The translations under genes were made by a program, and so were the position numbers. Below the pieces are notes generated by a model, which was not told where the DNA came from, made no database searches, and was given only the letters and a program-made list of their open reading frames with translations. A stretch of DNA of 64,000 bases from Devosia salina (GTDB lineage: Bacteria; Pseudomonadota; Alphaproteobacteria; Rhizobiales; Devosiaceae), in assembly GCF_019504385.1 (NCBI RefSeq), contig NZ_CP080590.1, positions 662,001-726,000 of the forward strand, read 5' to 3'. This document shows, in pieces, positions 1-7,201 of the stretch. Within the stretch, counting starts at the first letter, position 1; every line of letters starts with the position of its first letter.

Positions 1-831
1 AAGGCCAATGGCAAGGATCTCGGGTCCAAGCGCACCGAATTCACCACTGCCATCGAAAGCGAGAACCGCAAGACCTGGTTCAACAACAATTGGGGCTTTG
101 CCGGGCTGGGCTTCGTGCTGGCGGCGCTGATGATCGGCGGCATGGTGCTGTTCGACGTGCTCGAGCCGGTCTGGCTTTTCATCGCCCTGTTCGGCGGGGT
201 CTTCCTGGGGATAATCGGCGGTGTCATCTTCGGTGTGGTCAAATCCGGCGGCTGGTTCCAGCGCTTCATGATCGTGGTCTGGGTGGCGGTCTTCGCCTTC
301 AACATGGGCGGTGGCCTGCTCGAAACCTTTACCGGCTTTTCCATCAACTCCGCCGCCATCGCGGCGGCCTCCATGGTGGTGATCTGCGTCATCTTCACCG
401 TGCTGATGCGCGCCCCCACCGTGCAGGGCCGCAAGGTGATGGACCAGATCGACGGCTTCCGGCTCTATCTCGAAACCGCCGAGAAGAACCGCCTCAACAT
501 CATCGACGAGCCGCCCATGACCGTGGAGCGCTTCGAGCGCATCCTGCCCTATGCCATCGCCTTGGGTGTCGAAAAGCCGTGGTCGGAACACTTTGAGGCC
601 GAACTGGCCCGCCACGCGGTGCCCGACGCCGAAACGGGCTATTCCCCTGCCTGGTATTCGGGTGGACGATCCTTCTCTTCGAACAACCTCTCGCGCGCCA
701 TCACCACCGCCTCCTCGGGCATGGCGGCGGCGATGATCGCGGCCCAGCCGGTCCAGGCCAGTTCATCCGGCTCGGGCGGCGGTGGCTCGTCGGGCGGTGG
801 CGGCGGCGGTGGCGGCGGCGGCGGCTGGTAG
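1..831 (+). CDS. DUF2207-type membrane protein, 5' end missing
   Basis: The frame is open from base 1 and ends at a stop at 829-831, so about 276 C-terminal residues are present and the start lies outside the window. After a short polar stretch come two close hydrophobic hairpins (encoded roughly at 100-300) and a third membrane segment near 340-400. A soluble part follows with a LNIIDEPPMT motif and a Ser/Gly tail ending in a run of glycines and a terminal Trp. That layout, above all the glycine-rich end after a soluble domain, is typical of DUF2207 predicted membrane proteins. Function is unknown. It precedes glyS by 80 bases on the same strand. Confidence 0.75.
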   Translation, partial: KANGKDLGSKRTEFTTAIESENRKTWFNNNWGFAGLGFVLAALMIGGMVLFDVLEPVWLFIALFGGVFLGIIGGVIFGVVKSGGWFQRFMIVVWVAVFAFNMGGGLLETFTGFSINSAAIAAASMVVICVIFTVLMRAPTVQGRKVMDQIDGFRLYLETAEKNRLNIIDEPPMTVERFERILPYAIALGVEKPWSEHFEAELARHAVPDAETGYSPAWYSGGRSFSSNNLSRAITTASSGMAAAMIAAQPVQASSSGSGGGGSSGGGGGGGGGGGW

Positions 832-911
832 CCAAAGCGGCCCCCAGCCGATAGACATCCCCGCGCCCCCGCGCTAATCACGCACTCGCCTCAAGAAACC
901 CGGTTGCCACT

Positions 912-2936
912 ATGCCCGAACTGCTGCTCGAACTCTTCTCCGAGGAAATTCCCGCCCGCTTCCAGCGTCGCGCGGCCGAAGACCTCAAGAAGGCCGTCAC
1001 CAATGCTCTGGTCGATGCAGGTCTGGTCTATGAAGGCGCTAGGGCCTTTGTGACCCCGCGACGCCTGGCCTTGTCGGTCGCCGGCCTGCCGGCCCGCTCG
1101 CCGGACACGCGCGAGGAAAAGAAGGGCCCCAAGGTCGGGGCGCCGCAGCCGGCCATCGACGGTTTCCTGCGCTCTGCGGGCCTCAATTCGATCGATCAGG
1201 CCAAGGTGGAAAGCGACCCGAAAAAGGGCGACTTCTACGTGGCGCTGATCGAAAAGCCGGGCGCCGATGCGGTGGACCTGCTCTCATCCATCCTCCCCAG
1301 GGTGATGAATGATTTCGGCTGGGCCAAGTCGATGCGCTGGGGCAATGGCAGCTTCAACTGGGTGCGCCCGCTGCGCGCCGTCACCGCCACTTTCGGCACC
1401 GAGAACGACGAACCCATCGTCGTGCCGTTCACGGTGGCCGGCCTTGAGGCGGGCCAGACCACGTTCGGTCACCGCTTCCTCGCGCCCGACGCCATCCGCG
1501 TGAAGCGGTTCGAGGACTACCAGATCGCGCTCGAACGCGCCAAGGTCGTGCTCGATATCGACCGCCGCAAGCAGATCATCCGAACCGATGCCGACAACCT
1601 GGCCTTTGCCCAGGGCATGAGCGTCATTCACGACGAAGGCCTGCTCGAAGAAGTCGCGGGCCTGGTCGAATGGCCCAATGTGATGATGGGCGGCTTCGAT
1701 CCCGATTTCCTCAAGCTGCCCGAGGAAGTCATCATCGCCACCATCCGCGCCAACCAGAAATGCTTCTGCCTGCGTGATGGCTCGGGCAAGCTGGCGCCCA
1801 ACTTCATCATCACTTCCAACACCATTCCCGCCGATGGCGGCGCCGTAGTGGTGGCCGGCAATGAGCGCGTCATCCGCGCCCGCCTTTCCGACGCGGCCTT
1901 CTTCTACCAGGGCGACCTGGCCATCCCGCTCGAACATGGCCTGCCCAAGCTCGAGGACATGGTGTTCCACGCCAAGCTGGGCACCCAGTTGGCCATGGTC
2001 GAGCGCCTCGTGCATCTGGCCGCCGAGATTGCGCCCAAGGTGGGCGCCGATGTCGAGATGACCAAGCGCGCTGCCATGCTGGCCAAGGCCGATCTCGTCA
2101 CCGGCATGGTCGGCGAATTCCCCGAATTGCAGGGCCTGATGGGGCGCTATTATGCGACCGCCCAGAAGGAGCCGTCCGCAATCGCCAATGCCATCGAGAT
2201 GCACTACAAGCCGCTCGGTCCCTCCGACCGCGTGCCCACCGAGCCGGTCTCGATCGCCGTGGCGCTGGCCGACAAGCTCAACGTGCTCTCGGGCTTCTGG
2301 TCCATCGACGAAAAGCCCACAGGCTCGCGCGACCCCTTCGCATTGCGTCGCGCGGCCCTCGGCGTCATCCGCATCATCACCGAGAACAACCTCAAATTCC
2401 CGCTCGAGGTCGAACCGGACTTGCTGGCTTTCTTCCACGATCGTCTCAAGGTCTCGCTGCGCGACGCCGGGGCGCGGCACGATCTCGTCGATGCCGTCAT
2501 CTCCGCCGACAGCAACGACATCCTGCAGATCACCCAGCGTGCCGAAGCGCTCTCGACCCTGCTGGCCACCGATGACGGGGCAAACCTGCTCGCCGGTTAC
2601 AAGCGCGCCGCCAATATCCTGGCTGCCGAAGAAAAGAAGGACGGCAAGGCCTATGCCGGCGCGGTCGATCAGTCGGCCCTGAAACTACCCGAGGAAACCG
2701 CCCTGGCCTTCGCCGTCGACGCCGTCCATGCGGCGGTTGCTGATCATGTGGCCCGCGACGATTACAAGGGCGCCATGGGCGAGCTGGCGACCCTGCGCGC
2801 GCCGGTCGATGCCTTCTTCGAGGCGGTGCTGGTCAACGACGCCGATCCGGCCGTTCGTGCCAACCGGCTCAACCTCCTGGCCCGCCTCCGCGACACCATG
2901 CATCTGGTGGCCGATTTCGGGAAGGTCGCCGGCTAG
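912..2936 (+). CDS. glyS: Glycyl-tRNA synthetase beta subunit
   Basis: The 674-residue product begins MPELLLELFSEEIPARFQ, the hallmark N-terminus of the GlyRS beta chain, and has the family's usual length (about 690). The alpha2-beta2 enzyme charges tRNA-Gly in the cytoplasm; the beta chain binds the tRNA. Internal blocks such as VTPRRLAL, FGWAKSMRWG and GEFPELQG are characteristic. The alpha gene glyQ is not in the window. It commonly lies just upstream of glyS in alphaproteobacteria, so it may be beyond the DUF2207 gene. A hairpin follows the stop codon. Confidence 0.97.
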   Translation: MPELLLELFSEEIPARFQRRAAEDLKKAVTNALVDAGLVYEGARAFVTPRRLALSVAGLPARSPDTREEKKGPKVGAPQPAIDGFLRSAGLNSIDQAKVESDPKKGDFYVALIEKPGADAVDLLSSILPRVMNDFGWAKSMRWGNGSFNWVRPLRAVTATFGTENDEPIVVPFTVAGLEAGQTTFGHRFLAPDAIRVKRFEDYQIALERAKVVLDIDRRKQIIRTDADNLAFAQGMSVIHDEGLLEEVAGLVEWPNVMMGGFDPDFLKLPEEVIIATIRANQKCFCLRDGSGKLAPNFIITSNTIPADGGAVVVAGNERVIRARLSDAAFFYQGDLAIPLEHGLPKLEDMVFHAKLGTQLAMVERLVHLAAEIAPKVGADVEMTKRAAMLAKADLVTGMVGEFPELQGLMGRYYATAQKEPSAIANAIEMHYKPLGPSDRVPTEPVSIAVALADKLNVLSGFWSIDEKPTGSRDPFALRRAALGVIRIITENNLKFPLEVEPDLLAFFHDRLKVSLRDAGARHDLVDAVISADSNDILQITQRAEALSTLLATDDGANLLAGYKRAANILAAEEKKDGKAYAGAVDQSALKLPEETALAFAVDAVHAAVADHVARDDYKGAMGELATLRAPVDAFFEAVLVNDADPAVRANRLNLLARLRDTMHLVADFGKVAG

Positions 2937-2942
2937 ACCCGA

Positions 2943-2972
2943 GGGAACCGCGCCCGCCCGGCGCGGTTTCCC
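2943..2972 (+). terminator. GC-rich hairpin after glyS
   Basis: GGGAA-CCGCGCC pairs with GGCGCGG-TTTCCC, with one bulged T. It begins 6 bases after the glyS stop and lies before the DUF808 start at 3005. There is no clear U-tract, so it could be a weak terminator or an mRNA-stabilising hairpin. Confidence 0.5.
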
Positions 2973-3004
2973 AATGTCTTCATTTCCTATCGCGCAGGTG
3001 CATC

Positions 3005-3985
3005 ATGTCGGTCGGCCTTCTCGCACTTCTCGATGACGTCGCTGGCCTGGTGAAGGTGGCGGCTGCGTCCATCGACGACGTCGCGGGGCAGGCGGCCAAG
3101 GCGGGGGCCAAGGCGGCCGGTGCGGTAATCGACGATGCCGCCGTCACGCCAAACTACGTCCATGGCTTTACGGCCGAGCGCGAACTGCCCATCGTCGCCA
3201 AGATCGCCTGGGGCTCGATCCGCAACAAGCTGCTGTTCTTGCTGCCCGCGGCCCTGCTGCTGTCGATCTTTGCGCCCTGGCTCATTACCCCGCTGCTGAT
3301 GATCGGCGGCGCCTATCTCTGCTATGAAGGGGCCGAGAAGGTTTTTCACCTCATCGCGCCGCACCAGGCCGAGCATCACGAAGCCGCCCTCGAGCACACC
3401 GCTATCGCGCCTGTTTCGCTCGAGGAGCAGAAGGTGGCCGGCGCCATCAAGACCGATTTCATTCTCTCGGCCGAGATCATGACGATCATCCTGGCAGCGG
3501 TGGAGGTCCCCGACTTCTGGACGCGGGCCGCCGTTCTGGCCGTGGCGGGCATCGGCATCACCATCGTCGTCTATGGCGCGGTGGCGCTGATCGTCAAAGG
3601 TGATGATTTCGGCGTCTGGCTGGCCCGCAATGCCCGCACCGGCGCCGGCCGCGCCACCGGGCGGGGCATCGTCGTCGCCATGCCTGTCCTGATGCAGGTT
3701 CTGAGCCTGGTGGGTACCGCGGCCATGACCTGGGTCGGCGGCAGCATCATTGCGCATGGCCTCTATGAATTCGGCCTCGATTGGCCCGAACACGTCATCG
3801 AGGCCGCCGCCCATTGGGCCGAACATGCCTTCCCGACCATTGCCGGCTTGGCCGGATGGCTGGCCACGGCAATTGTCGATTTCGTCATCGGGCTGGCGCT
3901 CGGCGCGCTGCTGATTCCAGTGGTGGGCTTTGTCATCAGCCCGGCCTGGAGGGGCGTGAAGGGCTTCGTGCCCAAGCGGACCTAG
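3005..3985 (+). CDS. DUF808 (YedI-type) inner-membrane protein
   Basis: The 326-residue product starts MSVGLLALLDDVAGLVKVAAASIDD, the conserved opening of DUF808/YedI proteins. An Ala-rich region and TAERELPIVAKIAWGS follow, then several membrane helices (LLFLLPAALLLSIFAPW; repeated Ala/Val/Ile stretches to the C-terminus). It ends in a basic tail FVPKRT. The family is widespread in proteobacterial inner membranes and has no settled function. The 3' end overlaps the convergent nucleotidyltransferase gene by 4 bases. Confidence 0.9.
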   Translation: MSVGLLALLDDVAGLVKVAAASIDDVAGQAAKAGAKAAGAVIDDAAVTPNYVHGFTAERELPIVAKIAWGSIRNKLLFLLPAALLLSIFAPWLITPLLMIGGAYLCYEGAEKVFHLIAPHQAEHHEAALEHTAIAPVSLEEQKVAGAIKTDFILSAEIMTIILAAVEVPDFWTRAAVLAVAGIGITIVVYGAVALIVKGDDFGVWLARNARTGAGRATGRGIVVAMPVLMQVLSLVGTAAMTWVGGSIIAHGLYEFGLDWPEHVIEAAAHWAEHAFPTIAGLAGWLATAIVDFVIGLALGALLIPVVGFVISPAWRGVKGFVPKRT

Positions 3986-5064
3986 AAACTGAATTCTTCT
4001 GGGTCGTGACCCAGAGCTTTTATGCCTTCAGCCAGTTTCATCGTAATTTCGGCAGCGTCCGGCACGGATGCCAGGCCTTGCGAGATGGCATCGCGCCAGG
4101 ACTGCCCACGGTGCCAAGCTTCCATGAAGGCGTCGGCGAGTGGTAATGTTTGATTTGTTGCAATCATGGCCTGCATCAGCAGCGCAGCCTGCCGCAGGTC
4201 CTTTTGGCGTTTGTCACGGCCATTTTTATCTTGCAGCCGTTTCGTGGCCACGATCAGCTTGTGCACAGCGAAGCGTTCGGGCGCGGGAACGAGAACCGGG
4301 ACGCCGGCGCCGTGCAACAAGACAGCCCGCACGGGTTCATAAATCAGGAAATCAAGGAAACGAAGCGGTTCTGCCGCGATGTTGCCAAGGGCAGGCATGG
4401 AGGCCGCACGTCCATTGTAGTCCTCGGTTCCTGTATTGGGAGTGAGGAACTCGACCCTATAGCCGTCTCGCGAAACAAGCTGTGTGGGCGCCTCATCGGA
4501 CGCTAGACGCGGTATGGCTCGAAAGGTGGAATCGATCCCCTGCAGGACCTCGAGGATATCGGGCATCCTATCCTCGACGGCGACGGAAATGGAGTGAAAC
4601 TGGGCAAAGTCGGCGTCGCCGGTTTGCAGTAGCGCCCCGGGAAATCTGACCCCCAGCCCTGCCGCATAGCATTGAAAGGCAACAGTGCCGACCAGGACGC
4701 CTCGCAGGCGAAAAAAGCCCGCATTGGCCATCGCTTCGACGACCGCGCCGACCTTGGGTGGCGGGGCCGGCAGATATGCGTCGCGAACCAGGGTGGAGAC
4801 CAGTTTTCGCCGGGCGCGGAAATCGGCTTTGAGATTTTTGAAGTTCTCTACCCGCTTGCTGATTTCCGGGTCTGCCGTCGGCCCGACATAGCGGCGCACT
4901 TTTTTGCCGTCCTTGGCGGTATCAAAATACCAATAGGTCCGCTCATTGGCAGTGACGCGAACGAACCTGCCTGTCAGCGAGAAATCGCTTTCGAACGCCG
5001 CGTCGAGGCTGCGTTGAGACAGTTCGGAATAGAGGACCGCATAGGCCGGATCTAGGAGCTTCAT
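3982..5064 (-). CDS. GSU2403-type nucleotidyltransferase-fold protein
   Basis: This 360-residue protein resembles GSU2403-family nucleotidyltransferase-fold proteins (COG5397-like). It has a conserved N-terminal YWYFD/VRRYVGP region, a central small fold with LVGTVAFQCYAAGLGV and QTGDADFAQF (the likely GD-x-D metal motif), and a mixed C-terminal helical region. Physiological substrate and role are unknown; some related folds act in toxin-antitoxin or abortive-infection pairs, but no partner gene is visible here. The ATG at 5062-5064 directly abuts a long palindrome, so there is no room for a normal Shine-Dalgarno. That suggests a leaderless message or translation control through the palindrome. 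A start further inside is possible. Confidence 0.75.
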   Translation of the reverse strand: MKLLDPAYAVLYSELSQRSLDAAFESDFSLTGRFVRVTANERTYWYFDTAKDGKKVRRYVGPTADPEISKRVENFKNLKADFRARRKLVSTLVRDAYLPAPPPKVGAVVEAMANAGFFRLRGVLVGTVAFQCYAAGLGVRFPGALLQTGDADFAQFHSISVAVEDRMPDILEVLQGIDSTFRAIPRLASDEAPTQLVSRDGYRVEFLTPNTGTEDYNGRAASMPALGNIAAEPLRFLDFLIYEPVRAVLLHGAGVPVLVPAPERFAVHKLIVATKRLQDKNGRDKRQKDLRQAALLMQAMIATNQTLPLADAFMEAWHRGQSWRDAISQGLASVPDAAEITMKLAEGIKALGHDPEEFSF

Positions 5065-5065
5065 A

Positions 5066-5134
5066 GTGACTTGTTACCATTTTTGCAGAGATGGTAACAA
5101 GTCACATGTTACCACTTTCGCGGAATTGGTAACA
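5066..5134. promoter_or_regulatory. Double palindrome with four GTTACCA half-sites
   Basis: Two nested inverted repeats sit between rnhA and the nucleotidyltransferase start. One has perfect 15-base arms (5066-5080 and 5091-5105, spacer 10, containing CTTGTTACCAT). The second has perfect 8-base arms TGTTACCA/TGGTAACA (5107-5114 and 5127-5134, spacer 12). All four arms share GTTACCA. The region is AT-rich compared with its neighbours and ends one base before the ATG of the downstream gene. It is most likely a tandem operator for a dimeric repressor. A role as an RNA hairpin masking the start codon is an alternative. Confidence 0.6.
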
Positions 5135-5139
5135 AAAAA

Positions 5140-5610
5140 TCAAACCGGCGGCGTCAGTGACGCGGCCTTCTTGCCCTTGAACGGCGCCATGCCCTCGCGC
5201 GCCAGTTCGTCGGCGCGCTCGTTTAGGTCATGGCCGGCATGGCCCTTGACCCAGTGCCAGGCAATGTCATGGCGCTTGGTCGCCTCGTCCAGCGCCTGCC
5301 ACAGCTCGACATTCTTCACCGGCTTCTTGTCGGCGGTGCGCCAGCCATTGCGCTTCCACCCATGGATCCAGCTCTGTACGCCGTTCTTCACATATTGGCT
5401 GTCGGTATGGAGTTCGACCGAGCAGGGGCGGGTGAGGGCGTTGAGCGCCTCAATGGCCGCGGTCAGCTCCATCTTGTTATTGGTGGTCAGCGCCTCGCCA
5501 CCCTTCAATTCCTTGCGGTGGGGCCCGAATTCCAAAATGGCCCCCCAGCCGCCCGGCCCCGGATTGCCCGAACAGGCGCCATCGGTATGGATGATGACGC
5601 TGTCAGCCAT
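5140..5610 (-). CDS. rnhA: Ribonuclease HI
   Basis: A 156-residue RNase H that degrades the RNA strand of RNA-DNA hybrids. It opens MADSVIIHTDGACSGNPGPGG and carries the DEDD residues in IHTDGACSGNPG (first Asp), NNKMELTAAIEAL (Glu), LHTDSQYVKNG (second Asp) and GHDLNERADELA (last Asp). WHWVKGHAGH is the handle/active-site region. A longer in-frame reading exists, but the conserved start is at 5610, 8 bases inside the upstream GNAT gene, indicating translational coupling. The operon order is ispH, GNAT, rnhA. Confidence 0.95.
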   Translation of the reverse strand: MADSVIIHTDGACSGNPGPGGWGAILEFGPHRKELKGGEALTTNNKMELTAAIEALNALTRPCSVELHTDSQYVKNGVQSWIHGWKRNGWRTADKKPVKNVELWQALDEATKRHDIAWHWVKGHAGHDLNERADELAREGMAPFKGKKAASLTPPV

Positions 5611-6130
5611 TTGCGGGCCGCCTGTAGATGTGGAACTGGCATTTGAGCCCGTTTGGCTCGGTCTCGATATGCGTTTCTTCCATGCCGATTTTCTTGAGGA
5701 CGGCGAGGGACGGGGTGTTTCTGGTGTCGGCGAAGCCGATGAAATGGGGAGCGCCGGTTTCCCGGAATATCCAGTCCCGCAGCCCCGCCGCCGCTTCCGT
5801 CGCATAGCCCGCCCCGTGATGGTCTTCGAACAGGGCGTAGCCTAGTTCGGGTTCACCAGTGGGAGGATAAATGCCGTAGCCGGCCCTTCCGATGAACTTG
5901 CCGTCGCTTTTGCGGGTCAGGCGCAGCTTGCCCAGCCGCCGGGATTCGAACAGCTCTATCCAGCCCTGGAGAGCACGTTCAGCCTGCTCTCGCGTCCAAG
6001 GATCGCCGCTCACCGTCAGGTAGCGCGACACATTGGGGTTGCCATGCAGCGCGACGAGATCGTCCAACTGGTCCATGCGCCAACCGGATAGCACCAGTCG
6101 ATCGGTCTCGAACAGGTGCAGCGCGCTCAT
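5603..6130 (-). CDS. GNAT-family N-acetyltransferase (RimJ/RimL type)
   Basis: A 175-residue acetyltransferase of the ribosomal-protein/antibiotic acetyltransferase branch. It opens LFETDRLVLSGWRMDQLDDL, has GRAGYGIYPPTGEPELGYAL and the acetyl-CoA loop DHHGAGYATEA, then NTPSLAVLKKIGM, which is typical of RimJ/RimL-like proteins. The substrate cannot be read from sequence. Its ATG overlaps the ispH stop (ATGA, 6127-6130) and its end overlaps rnhA, so the three are one coupled operon. In many rhizobia thrB sits between ispH and rnhA; here this gene holds that place. Confidence 0.88.
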   Translation of the reverse strand: MSALHLFETDRLVLSGWRMDQLDDLVALHGNPNVSRYLTVSGDPWTREQAERALQGWIELFESRRLGKLRLTRKSDGKFIGRAGYGIYPPTGEPELGYALFEDHHGAGYATEAAAGLRDWIFRETGAPHFIGFADTRNTPSLAVLKKIGMEETHIETEPNGLKCQFHIYRRPANG

Positions 6131-7098
6131 CGGCCCGAGGCCGTTTCCAGGTCGCGCAGCACGCGCGGAATGTTGAAGGCGATGTTTTCCTCGGCCGTGG
6201 TCTTGGTCTCGACCGTGACCGCATACCGCTCCGCGAAGGCGTCGATCACTTCCTCGACCAGGCTTTCAGGTGCCGAGGCGCCGGCACTGACGCCCAGCGA
6301 GGTGATGTCGCCATAAAGCGACCAGTCAATGTCGCTAGCGCGATCCACCAGGGTGGCGACCCTGCAGCCATTGCGCAGGGCCACTTCCACCAGGCGCTGC
6401 GAGTTCGACGAATGCGGCGAACCCACCACGATCATCGCATCGACCAGCGGCGCCACGGCCTTGATGGCCTCCTGCCGGTTGGTGGTGGCGTAGCAGATGT
6501 CTTCCTTGTGCGGCCCATTGATGGCCGGAAAGCGCGCCCGAAGCGCAGCGACGATCTCGCGCGTGTCATCCACGCTCAGCGTCGTCTGGGTCACGAAGGC
6601 CAGTGTCTCGGGATTTTTGGGGGTAAAGGCCCTGGCGTCATCGACCGTCTCGATCAGCGTCACCGCGCCGGCCGGCAACTGGCCCATCGTGCCGATCACT
6701 TCGGGGTGACCGGCATGCCCGATCAGCACGATCTCGTGCCCTTCCTCGAAATGGCGTGAGGCCTCCACATGCACCTTGCTCACCAGCGGGCAGGTGGCGT
6801 CGAGAAAGAACATGTTGCGTGCCTTTGCGTCGGCGGGCACGCTTTTGGGCACGCCATGGGCCGAAAAGACCACAGGCGCCTCGGTTTCGGGGATCTCGTC
6901 GAGCTCCTCGACAAACACCGCGCCCTTGGCCTTGAGGCCTTCCACCACATATTTGTTGTGCACGATGGCGTGGCGCACATAGACCGGTGCGCCATATTTC
7001 TGGAGCGCCAGCTCCACGATCTGGATCGCGCGGTCCACGCCGGCGCAAAATCCGCGCGGGGCGCAGAGCAGAATGTCGAGGTGCGGCCTTTTTTCCAT
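6127..7098 (-). CDS. ispH: 4-hydroxy-3-methylbut-2-enyl diphosphate reductase
   Basis: Last step of the MEP isoprenoid pathway, a cytoplasmic [4Fe-4S] enzyme that reduces HMBPP to IPP and DMAPP. The three cluster cysteines are visible: GFCAGV (C18), DATCPLVSKVH (C103) and EDICYATTNRQ (C202). VRHAIVHNKYVVE, GHAGHPEVIGTMGQ and the C-terminal SVSAGASAPESLV-like stretch are also typical. At 323 residues it has the usual length. It is the first gene of the ispH-GNAT-rnhA operon and diverges from the PEP-utilising gene. Confidence 0.97.
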   Translation of the reverse strand: MEKRPHLDILLCAPRGFCAGVDRAIQIVELALQKYGAPVYVRHAIVHNKYVVEGLKAKGAVFVEELDEIPETEAPVVFSAHGVPKSVPADAKARNMFFLDATCPLVSKVHVEASRHFEEGHEIVLIGHAGHPEVIGTMGQLPAGAVTLIETVDDARAFTPKNPETLAFVTQTTLSVDDTREIVAALRARFPAINGPHKEDICYATTNRQEAIKAVAPLVDAMIVVGSPHSSNSQRLVEVALRNGCRVATLVDRASDIDWSLYGDITSLGVSAGASAPESLVEEVIDAFAERYAVTVETKTTAEENIAFNIPRVLRDLETASGR

Positions 7099-7201
7099 GC
7101 CAGATCAGATGCTTTCAGCGACTTCGCAAGTCAAGTGCTGTTGCAGCCGGGGCAGGGCATGGGCAATATGCTTTTCGAGAGTGTGACCGGGACGGTTCCA
7201 G

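Noticed and set aside
1284..2480. 398-codon minus-strand frame inside glyS
   Set aside because: Antisense shadow of glyS; composition is that of complementary coding sequence.
3982..5134. Toxin-antitoxin or abortive-infection pair around the nucleotidyltransferase
   Set aside because: No partner gene is adjacent: neighbours are DUF808 on one side and rnhA on the other. Only the operator-like repeats remain suggestive.
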